Shown piece after piece: positions 10,733 through 20,925 of a stretch of 64,000 nucleotides of DNA. The notes under the pieces were generated by a model, which saw only the letters and a program-made list of their open reading frames with translations, was not told the DNA's origin and did not search any database. Positions within the stretch are counted from its first letter, which is position 1. Every line of letters begins with the position of its first letter. Both the position numbers and the translations under genes were made by a program. This DNA comes from Papaver somniferum (Eukaryota > Streptophyta > Magnoliopsida > Ranunculales > Papaveraceae), in contig NC_039360.1 in NCBI RefSeq assembly GCF_003573695.1, positions 58,261,830-58,325,829 of the forward strand. Direction: 5' to 3'.

Positions 10733-11172
10733 TGAATGAAACGAATCTAATTTTTGTGGTTGTTACTTGGCAGCCGGAAGCATAATTACGGTTGGTGCGC
10801 TTTAAGGAACGCAAAAGATAAACCTACCGACCAGTTCTTTATGCCTTTGCATCTGTATTTTCCTTTAGGAACTTTTCGGGCATTGATCGTTGCATGTTAT
10901 AATCCTTTGTATGGTATTAATTTGATATTTTAATTAACATCTTGTGCTCCTTTTTGTTTCAATGAGATTGAAAATTTTCCATGAAACATCTTTTTTTTTA
11001 TGATCCGCGGAAAACATAGCAATAAGTACATTTTCCGTGAAACATTTTTTTTTCCAATGAGATTGGAATTTTCTTAAGATCCGCGAAAAACATAGCAGTA
11101 GTTACTGGTTTTAAAGTTCTGAAACAAAAACAAGTGCAATAGTGCATTGTGCTGACATTTTATGATGGTCGG
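10733..11172. repeat. Intergenic DNA with diverged tandem duplication
   Basis: Two diverged direct repeats lie at about 10960-11030 and 11050-11105. They share CAATGAGATTG and a GATCCGCG...AAAACATAGCA block about 77 bp apart. The rest of the interval holds nothing I recognise. The gypsy-type element starts at its right edge. Confidence 0.5.
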
Positions 11173-13503
11173 CAAAAACTTGGTAGGCAAATATAGATGT
11201 GTAAATAAGATGAATAAATGGATGCCTACAGTGATAACCTGCAAGTGCACAGGGTCAAATTGTAGTAATGTGTGCAAGACAGGGTCATTCCACAGGGACT
11301 TGGGGTGTATTGAAGCATTCATAAGCTAGTTAATCTAAATGCAATGAGTGACAATGACACAATGACGCAAAGAGAGCAAAACAGGGCCTATACAAGGTGA
11401 GTTAAAGGTGACAGTGTCATATACAATGGTATTTAGGCAGTGGCATATACAATGGTATTTAGGCAGTGGCAAAGGCAAAGCAAGCCAAGACAGTGAGGGA
11501 AACAAAGATAATGAAACAGAGGTAGACATAGGCTTTACAGGGCAGTGACAGTGCATATTTACAAAGCATAGTGTAACAATAAGAGTGACAGGGGCATACA
11601 AAGAGAATGAGAGACAATGAAACAAAGAAAGAGATACAAAGATAGTGTTACAAAGAAGATGGTGACATTTGCAAGGCAAGGCAGTGAATTTACAATGGAA
11701 CAACAATGGCATATACAATGGTATTTACAGGGCAGTGATATTTGCAAAATAAACAAAACAGATGCAAACCAAGGCTACAAACCAAGGCTGTGAGCCAAGG
11801 GCAGTGATGGAAGATAAGGGATAAGGTGAGAATTAAGGCTTCAATTCCACCCCTAGATGCATATAATTCTCTAAGATGATATACTAGTCTTCTCCTATCA
11901 CAACGATGCCTTAATCTCAGCTATCATATGTCAATCCCCTAGCATTACTTGTCTTTCTAAGGTACAAGCAATCTAAGATTATACTACATTCAGTTCATAT
12001 AGCCTTTTCGGAAATTAAAACATGCTTGTCATCAAACTGTCATGGAAAAGAAGTGCTCATACAATAGGGTTATATTTGTCTAGAGTTTCATCTCTGCCTT
12101 AGTAGTAGAATTAAAACATGATGAAGTTCTTAAACAAGTTGTTTGTCAGACAACAATGTACAAAACTATCCTACTGATGCTAACATAAGAACATAACATA
12201 ACATAAACATGAACATGAGCTTGATGTAAATTGTAACAATCACACACTCAAATTCAATACATGTTGGAGTTATGAACATCTGATATTAACAATGCATTTG
12301 AATTGAGAATCATGGAATTGAAAAGATTGATAAACCCTCAAAGCTAACAGTTCATGGAAATAACAAAACTAAACTATTCTACTGATGCTCTGGCTAATCC
12401 AGGCATAGCTCTACAACAACACCCACAAGTCCTATTTATACCCAATTTACATAATTAGGGTTTACAATTTTCCCCCAAATTCAAAACAGGGCAGTTAGGG
12501 TTTCTGATTTCTCACCTAATTAGATGGGACAATTGCTCCATCTCTTCGACCCACTCTTCTTCTGCTCTTCCTGCTCCTCTCCATGCCTTCCAATTACGTC
12601 TACAGACTCACCTATTTCATCAATTTCTCACCTAGGGTTTCAGGGAGAGGTGAGGTGAGAAATCGATGAAATAGATGGCTAGAGAAATAGGGTGATGATG
12701 GGTTTTAGTGGTTGGAGTGGTTGTGATGTTTCGGTGGAATTTGGTGGCTGGCAGAGACGAGGGTGTGGTGGCGATGGAGTTGGTGGATCTGTTGCAGAGG
12801 GATGGGGGAGAAGATGGAGAAGAAGGTGGTCGATGGAAAATTGGGTAAGGTCTGTTTGGCTGACGGGTATAGGTGTTAGGTGCTCGGGTGTTGGGCGGTT
12901 GTAGCAAATTGGATGAACAGCGAGGATGAGCCGTGGGATGTGGAGATGATGGACCGATCTAACGACGAGATGGAAGGAAGCGAGGAGCGACCGTTGGATG
13001 CGGAAGTACAACGAAACTGACGGCTCAAGATGGAGTTAGGTGCTATAGTGTTTTTCAGGATCTTCAGATTTTGATGCACTATGATGAAGCGACCGTATGA
13101 TGCTGAGATGATCCAATCCGACAGCTGAATATGAAGGCGGGTATGGATATTGGAAATGGGTTTGGGTGAGGGTTTTGGGCCTTGGGTATGCCAAGCCCAT
13201 ATCTTCTTTAAGAACAATTCTTCCTCTTCAAGCCCAGTTCTAGCTTTTTGGTCTTGCGCACAACATTCTTCGCGGCTTCCTTGTGTGATTCCTCTTGGCT
13301 TCCACCACTTTTCTTCTCTTTTTGCTCCGCTATTCATCCAAACTTTATTTATTACCTAAAAATGCAAAATTAGTTAATAAAAATATTTATTCTTGAAAAC
13401 CAAGAAAATACAGAATATGGGATAAAATGTAGAATTAATGCACAAAAGATGAGTTAAATGCCAACAAAAAGATATAGAAATATGCACTTTTTAGCACTCA
13501 TCA
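11173..13503 (-). repeat. 3' LTR of gypsy-type element
   Basis: Co-linear with 16331-18661 at an offset of 5158 bp. It carries the same TATA box (complement of CCTATTTATA, 12431-12440). Open frames on either strand appear in both LTRs and are low-complexity shadows, not genes. Confidence 0.9.
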
Positions 13504-13543
13504 AATACCCCCAAACCTGAATTTTACTTGTCCTCAAGTAAAA
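13504..13543 (-). promoter_or_regulatory. Polypurine tract with adjacent hairpin
   Basis: On the minus strand AGGTTTGGGGGTATT directly precedes the 3' LTR and is the expected plus-strand primer for reverse transcription. Beside it lies a perfect 9-bp hairpin: arms TTTTACTTG (13522-13530) and CAAGTAAAA (13535-13543) around a TCCT loop on the plus strand. Confidence 0.75.
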
Positions 13544-14659
13544 CAAAACTAAGGAAATCCTACCTATACCACTGTCGCTGGTCTCTCGAATGCATTTAGC
13601 ATATGCACTAAGCCTTTTAAACCACTAAGTGTCCCTAGTGGACGAGTGAAGTCTCGTGAAGGTTTGCTTAGAACGTACCTACAAAGTTCTAGGACAAAAT
13701 ATAAGCTCATATTCCATCAAATGTGACATGTGCAAGACAGTTTAAGCTCACAGCAAAATGGAGATGTGAATCTAGCTATCAAAGGCACAATCCTAGCACT
13801 GATAACAAATAAAGACATGTGATAAGAGTGTAAAGTGTATCTACACATGTGTAAAGAAAGATCGGATGTTATGATTACTAATCACCAAGAGATAGTTTCT
13901 CAGGCTAAGAACCAAGGTCGAAATCTAGCTAGCTATCCGGACTTTACGAGAATTGTGAATGAGTTGGAGGTATTTCACAATTACTCGCGTTGTACATCAA
14001 TGGCATACACCCTCCTTGCTTATTACAAGACTATTTACAACAAAAAGATGACTCTTTACATGACTACTCTCTTTTATTTTTGGAACAAGAGAGGATGGAA
14101 TTGATAAATACTTGATTGATTTTTTCATTTTTTTCATTCTTTTTTTTTTTTTTTTTGAATATATACATCATTTTTTTTTTTTTTTGATAAGGAAACACTT
14201 TTGATACATACAAAAGAAACAAAAATTACACGACACTTTGCAAGAGGTAGCCCTTTTTGATGCACCCAGTTAAATTCGATGGTTGTCTTTCTTAATGTAA
14301 CCTCCACCTTCTATCCCAACCAACCAAAGAACAAGCTAGTCAAGTTTCGTTCAGTATTCTAAAGTGATTGGCAACTAAAACTTCCGATAGAACACCTCAA
14401 GGATGAGGCTATACATGTATTGGTAGATCGTGCGTGCAAGTTTCTTATCAATATGTGAATTGTGCTAGAATCAGGGGCCTAAATATCTAGACTAAGAATC
14501 CTTATAATTACATATTTGCACAAGAGTCAACATTTCAAGGTAAATGAGCTCCATTTTTATGTTTTTTAATTTTTTATTTTTTTTTTTTTTTTTTTCTTTT
14601 TTTTCAAAAAGAAGGAGTTCTTGTTTTCAATTATGGCATATTATCGTGGTATCTACTCT
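13544..14659 (-). other. Non-coding internal segment of gypsy-type element
   Basis: The segment lies between the two purine tracts of the element. It holds long poly-T runs (about 14132-14180 and 14575-14610) and no open frame with gag-pol motifs. The 89-codon frame at 13835-14104 shows no recognisable domain. Confidence 0.6.
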
Positions 14660-14698
14660 ATACCCCCAAACCTAAACTAAACATTGTCCTCAATGTTT
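14660..14698 (-). promoter_or_regulatory. Second (internal) purine tract with matching hairpin
   Basis: TACCCCCAAACCT (minus strand AGGTTTGGGGGTA) repeats the terminal purine tract and again is followed by a hairpin. Its arms are AAACATTG (14679-14686) and CAATGTTT (14691-14698) around TCCT. The loop is the same as at 13531-13534, but the stem sequence differs while pairing is kept. This could be a central polypurine tract or the relic of an older 3' end. Confidence 0.6.
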
Positions 14699-15059
14699 CA
14701 AAAGATGTAAAGAATTATAATACAACATATGGAGAGGATTATGCTGAGTAGAGAAAAAGGAAAGAGAATACCCGATTTCGGCGAAAGCAAGATTAGAACT
14801 CCATTATTCAAGGCAAAAATCCAACATTCTTTTAGCCGAGATCATATTGGATTAGCACTATATATACAAAAGAAACAAAAGATTTAACTAAGAAACTATC
14901 TACAAGAAAATTTGGTTTTTAATGGGATTGGACTTTTTGGGAAAAATTTGGTTTTGTCGGGAGACATTTGTTTTTGATGGGAAAAAGAAAAATTTTGGTT
15001 TTTAGGGAAACATTTGGAAAACTTTGGTTTTTATGGGAGAAAAACATTTGGTTTTTAAT

Positions 15060-15760
15060 GGGATAAGGAGACCAAGCCCACTGTTGGGTTTTGCGAAGCC
15101 CAGCTACGTTTTTGAAAAACAGGCCCACTGTTGGTGAGTAAAGCTCACTGTTGGTTTTTGGAATTTTGAAATTTTGGCCCACTTGAACTTTGGTTCAAGC
15201 CCACAGTTCAGAAACAAGCCCATGTAACAATTTGAAATTTGGGCTCTTAAATAGCCAAAGGTCGAGGCCCAACTGGGCTTTGAAAACGTTTTATGTTTTT
15301 GGGTCAAGCCCACAGTGTAAATGTTTAGTTTTCAAATGGATGTTAAGCCCACAGTCCCAGAAATTTAGTTGGGCTTTGGCTAGCTACTAACTAAAATATG
15401 AGGCCCAACTGGGCTTTCAAAAGTTCAGTTTTCTTTAATTAAAACAACATGCCCAAATCAATCTAAAACCACAAGCCCACAAGAAATTAAACAAACAAGC
15501 CCACAAGAAATTAATTACAAACCTAACAGAAAATATAAGCCCAAATGTTGGGTTTAATATTACAAGCCCACAAGAAAAATGGAAGCCCACAGTTTGGGTT
15601 CTCTTAATGGGTTTAGGCTTACCTGTGAAGCACAGCCCAGCTGTTCAGTTTGGTTGCAAAAGCCCAGTTGGGCTTTGGATCATCCTAAGCTTTGGCTTCA
15701 ACACTCAAGGCCCAGTTGGACTTGGTTCAATTTTCTTTGGCTTGTATTACAGACCAGTTT
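15060..15760 (-). other. Dense GCCCA / TGGGC motif tract
   Basis: About 700 bp with several dozen GCCCA or TGGGC pentamers, often as AAGCCCAC or TTGGGCTT. It lies in the leader side of the gypsy-type element, downstream of its primer site on the minus strand. TGGGC(C/T) is the core of site II elements bound by TCP factors. The tract is non-coding in every frame. Confidence 0.6.
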
Positions 15761-16314
15761 GGCTTGGGTTCTAGCTGCAGCTTTGGTTCAGCAAGTTTCA
15801 GCCTTAGCAGCACAGCAACAGGTGCAGAAGGTAGCAGCAGTTAGCAGCAACAGGCAGCAACAGGGGAAAGTAACAGCCTCAGTTCCACCAGTTCACCAGC
15901 AACAGCAGAGGCAGTGCAAGCAGCAGCAGCACCAGGGGCAGATTCAGCAACAAAGGTGCAAATGGGCTAAGCAGTTCACAACAGTGCACTAAAGCAACAG
16001 GCAAGAAGATGCTCTGATGCTATGCAAGAACAACAAGCAAACAACTAGATGAGGATGCAAACAACAAGAATGCAATGTAAACAGCAAATGATGCAAGTGC
16101 AGCTGCAAGCTAAGAGCAACAGCAAGCAAATGAGCAAGGAAAGAAAAACAACAGAAGTTGTTAAGAACAACAAGAACAGCAAGGGAAAATGATGCAAAGA
16201 TGAAAAATTATGCAAAGATGAAAATGCAAGTTATGATGAGCTAAATGATTATACTAAATGCAAGATATGCAAGTGAAAGAAAGCAAGGAAAAACAGCAAC
16301 CACACAATGCCAAG
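15761..16314 (-). other. CAG/CAA-rich leader of gypsy-type element
   Basis: Low-complexity CAGCAA and AAGCAAC repeats between the primer site and the GCCCA tract. Frames here read as poly-Gln or poly-Ser by composition alone and lack any domain, so no gene is called. Confidence 0.6.
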
Positions 16315-16332
16315 TCCCCGGCAGCGGCGCCA
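16315..16332 (-). promoter_or_regulatory. Primer-binding site, tRNA-Asp type
   Basis: TGGCGCCGCTGCCGGGGA on the minus strand is complementary to the 3' end of plant tRNA-Asp except for one position (CTG where GTTG is usual). It sits immediately inside the 5' LTR, which fixes the element's orientation as minus. Confidence 0.85.
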
Positions 16333-18661
16333 AAAACTTGGTAGGCAAATATAGATGTGTAAATAAGATGAATAAATGGATGCCTACAGTGATAACCTGC
16401 AAGTGCACAGGGTCAAATTGTAGTAATGTGTGCAAGACAGGGTCATTCCACAGGGACTTGGGGTGTATTGAAGCATTCATAAGCTAGTTAATCTAAATGC
16501 AATGAGTGACAATGACACAATGACGCAAAGAGAGCAAAGCAGGGCCTATACAAGGTGAGTTAAAGGTGACAGTGGCATATACAATGGTATTTAGGCAGTG
16601 GCATATACAATGGTATTTAGGCAGTGGCAAAGGCAAAGCAAGCCAAGGCAGTGAGGGAAACAAAGATAATGAAACAGAGGTAGACATAGGCTTTACAGGG
16701 CAGTGACAGTGCATATTTACAAAGCATAGTGTAACAATAAGAGTGACAGGGGCATACAAAGAGAATGAGAGACAATGAAACAAAGAAAGAGATACAAAGA
16801 TAGTGTTACAAAGAAGATGGTGACATTTGCAAGGCAAGGCAGTGAATTTACAATGGAACAACAATGGCATATACAATGGTATTTACAGGGCAGTGATAGT
16901 TGCAAAATAAACAAAACAGATGCAAACCAAGGCTACAAACCAAGGATGTGAGCCAAGGGCAGTGATGGAAGATAAGGGATAAGGTGAGAACTAAGGCTTC
17001 AATTCCACCCCTAGATGCATATAATTCTCTAAGATGATATACTAGTCTTCTCCTATCACAACGATGCCTTAATCTCAGCTATCATATGTCAATCCCCTAG
17101 CATTACTTGTCTTTCTAAGGTACAAGCAATCTAAGATTATACTACATTCAGTTCATATAGCCTTTTCGGAAATTAAAACATGCTTGTCATCAAACTGTCA
17201 TGGAAAAGAAGTGCTCATACAATAGGGTTATATTTGTCTAGAGTTTCATCTCTGCCTTAGTAGTAGAATTAAAACATGATGAAGTTCTTAAACAAGTTGT
17301 TTGTCAGACAACAATGTACAAAACTATCCTACTGATGCTAACATAAGAACATAACATAACATAAACATGAACATGAGCTTGATGTAAATTGTAACAATCA
17401 CACACTCAAATTCAATACATGTTGGAGTTCTGAACATCTGATATTAACAATGCATTTGAATTGAGAATCATGGAATTGAAAAGATTGATAAACCCTCAAA
17501 GCTAACAGTTCATGGAAATAACAAAACTAAACTATTCTACTGATGCTCTGGCTAATCCAGGCATAGCTCTACAACAACACCCACAAGTCCTATTTATACC
17601 CAATTTACATAATTAGGGTTTACAATTTTCCCCCAAATTCAAAACAGGGCAGTTAGGGTTTCTGATTTCTCACCTAATTAGATGGGACAATTGCTCCATC
17701 TCTTCGACCCACTCTTCTTCTGCTCTTCTTGCTCCTCTCCATGCCTTCCAATTACGTCTACAGACTCACTTATTTCATCAATTTCTCACCTAGGGTTTCA
17801 GGGAGAGGTGAGGTGAGAAATCGATGAAATAGATGGCTAGAGAAATAGGGTGATGATGGGTTTTAGTGGTTGGAGTGGTTGTGATGTTTCGGTGGAATTT
17901 GGTGGCTGGCAGAGACGAGGGTGTGGTGGCGATGGAGTTGGTGGCTCTGTTGCAGAGGGATGGGGGAGAAGATGGAGAAGAAGGTGGTCGATGGAAAATT
18001 GGGTAAGGTCTGTTTGGCTGACGGGTATAGGTGTTAGGTGCTCGGGTGTTGGGCGGTTGTAGCAAATTGGATGAACAGCGAGGATGAGCCGTGGGATGTG
18101 GAGATGATGGATCGATCTAACGACGAGATGGAAGGAAGCGAGGAGCGACCGTTGGATGCGGAAGTACAACGAAACTGACGGCTCAAGATGGAGTTAGGTG
18201 CTATAGTGTTTTTCAGGATCTTCAGATTTTGATGCACTATGATGAAGCGACCGTACGATGTTGAGATGATCCAATCCGACGGCTGAATATGAAGGCGGGT
18301 ATGGATATTGGAAATGGGTTTGGGTGAGGGTTTTGGGCCTTGGGTATGCCAAGCCCATATCTTCTTTAAGAACAATTCTTCCTCTTCAAGCCCGGTTCTA
18401 GCCTTTTGGTCTTGCGCACAACATTCTTCGCGGCTTCCTTGTGTGATTCCTCTTGGCTTCCACCACTTTTCTGCTCTTTTTGCTCCGCTATTCATTCAAA
18501 CTTTATTTATTACCTAAAAATGCAAAATTAGTTAATAAAAATATTTATTCTTGAAAACCAAGAAAATACAGAATATGGGATAAAATGTAGAATTAATGCA
18601 CAAAAGATGAGTTAAATGCCAACAAAAAGATATAGAAATATGCACTTTTTAGCACTCATCA
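16331..18661 (-). repeat. 5' LTR of gypsy-type element
   Basis: The LTR is 2331 bp and starts TGATGAGTGC on the minus strand at 18661. A TATA box (TATAAATAGG, complement of 17589-17598) predicts transcription from near 17560, so U3 is about 1.1 kb and R-U5 about 1.2 kb. Confidence 0.88.
17589..17598 (-). promoter_or_regulatory. TATA box of gypsy-type 5' LTR
   Basis: TATAAATAGG on the minus strand, identical in both LTRs (also at 12431-12440). It is the only strong TATA consensus I saw in the LTR. Confidence 0.65.
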
Positions 18662-20174
18662 CGTATGTACTATATAGTTAGCACAAACATTCCTACAAAC
18701 TAGGTTGGTGAAGATAGGGATTGCTTGTTGTGCGGAACACTTTTCCTTGTTCTCTTCAGGAATAGATAGAGAAAAACTAGGTTGAGTTTATCTCTTTACT
18801 GCACCTCCTTTACTCTCTTCTACGGTGAGAAATAGGCCGAGCATTTCTCACATGTGCCGTATACCGTCATACCAAAACCCTAATTTATATCCCCCCATTT
18901 GTGTTAAATTGAGTCAGATTTTGTGATGATGTGTTGAGAGAGAAAAATATTCTCTTAGCCGAGTTAGCCAAGATAGAGAGATATTCTCTGATTTGTGAGA
19001 ATTACTAGGATGGGTCACGTGAAAAGACATGGAATGCCTCAGAAATTGTATGTAAAATGTGAGAGAAGTTGAGGTTGAGCTCCATCTCTCCATGGTCGGT
19101 TACCTATGTCATGTGGAGACTGTATTATTGCTTGTGGGTCTCTTTGTTGAGCATGTGGAGCTCAGGTTATCCACGTTTTGGGATAAACATGTACAGTTTA
19201 GGCCCAATTTACTTGCAGTGAGTGTGTTTGAGACGCTGAGAAATAGGCTTGAGCCCTAGGTGAGGCTTTTGCCTGAGTCTTATACCTGTATAAGACACTT
19301 CAGACGAGTTGGCTCAGCTCAGATAAGGCTATCTGAGTCTTGGCTGACGCGACTGAGGTTGTCTGAGATTTAGCCGAAGCGACTGAGGCCGTCTAAGATT
19401 TGACTGACGCGATTGAGTCTCTCTGAAGTCAGCTGGGACATGTTCGGAAGAGAAAGGAAGGCTTGCATGCACATCTAATACTGTCTCTGCGAGACTTGGG
19501 ATCACTTGTCTTTGACCAGCGTGCCTTGTGGAGGTGTGCTAGGAGTCAATTGTGTATGTATTGTGGGGACGATATGACCAGTGTATCTCAAAAGAATGTT
19601 CTAGGAGATTTTCTAAAGGTCCCAGAGGCAGAATAACCAGCATATCTCGCGGGGATGTCTTAGGAATTATTTGGAAGCCTCAGTAAGTCGAGTCAGAGCC
19701 TAAAGTAGACATGACTAGTGTATCTCGCGATGATGTATTAGGAATCAGTCATTGATCTCAAATTGGGTGAGTTGTATTTACAGGAGACATGTATGTCTTC
19801 TCTCTGAGTCATAAGTCCATAGGGGACATTTTTACGCATCCACAAAGCCAACATGACCAGCAGTATCTCGTAGAGGATGTACGTTAGGAATCATTGCATC
19901 ACAACCAGCTGCGTCTCGCGAAGACATGCTGAAATTATGGTTGTTCTGGTTCATAAGTTAGCCGGGGACATTTTACGCTCTACAAAACCTACGTGACCAG
20001 CAGTTTCTCGTCGAGGATATGCGCTAGGTCATGACATCACGACCAATAGTGTCTCGCAGGGACGTATACTAGCAATCGTGGCTATGGGTGCCTTGAGGAC
20101 CAATGGCTGAATCTCTCTCGCGAGAGTTGAGTTTTGCAATTTGGTATTGAAATGACACGTTTCCCCCTTGTCCA
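18662..20174. repeat. Tandem-repeat-rich non-coding DNA, possible LTR relic
   Basis: No gene was recognised. At 19331-19420 three exact-length 30-bp units follow one another (CTGAG...GACGCGACTGAGG type). From about 19505 to 20080 a diverged unit recurs about eight times: GACCAG, then GTATCTCG, then GAGGATGT, then TAGGAATCA. Low GTCTGAG variants precede both arrays. Such internal repetition is common in large plant LTRs, but termini, primer site and partner are not visible. Confidence 0.6.
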
Positions 20175-20322
20175 AATTTCACCATCTACAGAAGAATACG
20201 AAGAGTCTGATTTTATGCAGAAACTCTTACGGTTGTGTACGCATGCTAATAATTCAACTTCATCTTTTAATTTACTTTCAGAAATTGTAAAATTGTAACC
20301 AACCATTAACAACTTAATCAAT
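20175..20322 (+). repeat. Duplicate of SEUSS-upstream segment, left part
   Basis: This part matches about 34930-35075 in order: GAATACGAAGAGTCTGATTT, ATGC, AATTCAACTTC, AATTTACTTT and ATTAACAACTTAA. The match resumes at 30832-31145. Together the two parts correspond to about 34925-35350, the DNA immediately before the SEUSS leader. The gap between them is the retroposon and everything nested in it. Confidence 0.7.
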
Positions 20323-20925
20323 TGGATAATATGATATTATACCAATTATTTTACTGATATTCCCCTCTCTCTTCTCTTTACTCTTAGAAAAAAAGAACGT
20401 AAAAACTCTTCAAGTAGCCTCCATTTTTTTGCTCAGATTCAATCCGTTTTGGAAAAGATTTGAGCAAAGAGATTTTTTTATTTTCATTAGTATTAGTTTT
20501 AGTGTAGGATTTTAAATTTGGTTTTCTTTTGATGTCGTTTGACATTTTTCTTCGCCTTTGGAGCGATTTATATCTTCGCTTTTGTGCGATTTTATTTTCA
20601 TCTTTATGATGATTTTATCTCAGTTTCCAAGGCGACTATTTCAGGAATTTTGGTTGGTATGTGGTTTGTTATTTTGGATTATTCAAGAACATCAATGACT
20701 CAACTCGGCAGCACTGCGATTTCACCTTCAATCCAAGAGATATATGGCATCCAGGTTCGTCTCAAACAATGGTTAAAGCAAATTACTTCTCTATTTCAGT
20801 AGCATCTCTTTTTGAAGAAGACAACTATCTTATACCATCCTTCGTTCTCCCTACAAAAATTGGATACTATTGCAGTTCATCGCTCTTTGTCTTCGCGATT
20901 TATTCGTAATTTGTATCTTTATTTA

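Larger units (their letters stand above)
11173..18661 (-). mobile_element. Non-autonomous Ty3/gypsy-type LTR retrotransposon (LARD-like)
   Basis: The element is 7.49 kb and oriented on the minus strand. Its LTRs are 2331 bp (16331-18661 is the 5' LTR, 11173-13503 the 3' LTR) and the internal region is 2.83 kb. On the minus strand the LTR starts TGATGAGTGC, common in plant gypsy elements. The primer site TGGCGCCGCTGCCGGGGA (16315-16332) matches the tRNA-Asp type used by Tat/Athila-like lineages. A purine tract abuts the 3' LTR. No gag, protease, reverse transcriptase or integrase is detectable, so movement would need proteins from a relative. I counted about 20 substitutions between the LTRs, roughly 99% identity, so insertion is recent. 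No clear 5-bp target duplication was found. Confidence 0.88.

Noticed and set aside
11335..11718. 127-codon minus frame rich in Leu, Cys and His, repeated at 16493-16876
   Set aside because: It lies wholly inside both LTRs of the gypsy-type element, arises from GTGACA/CAATGG repeats and has no domain.
12876..13337. 153-codon minus frame, repeated at 18034-18495
   Set aside because: Present in both LTRs and overlapping several other frames of equal length; no recognisable domain or splice context.
15579..15992. 137-codon frame rich in Gln
   Set aside because: Composition driven by CAG/CAA repeats and GCCCA motifs in the element leader.
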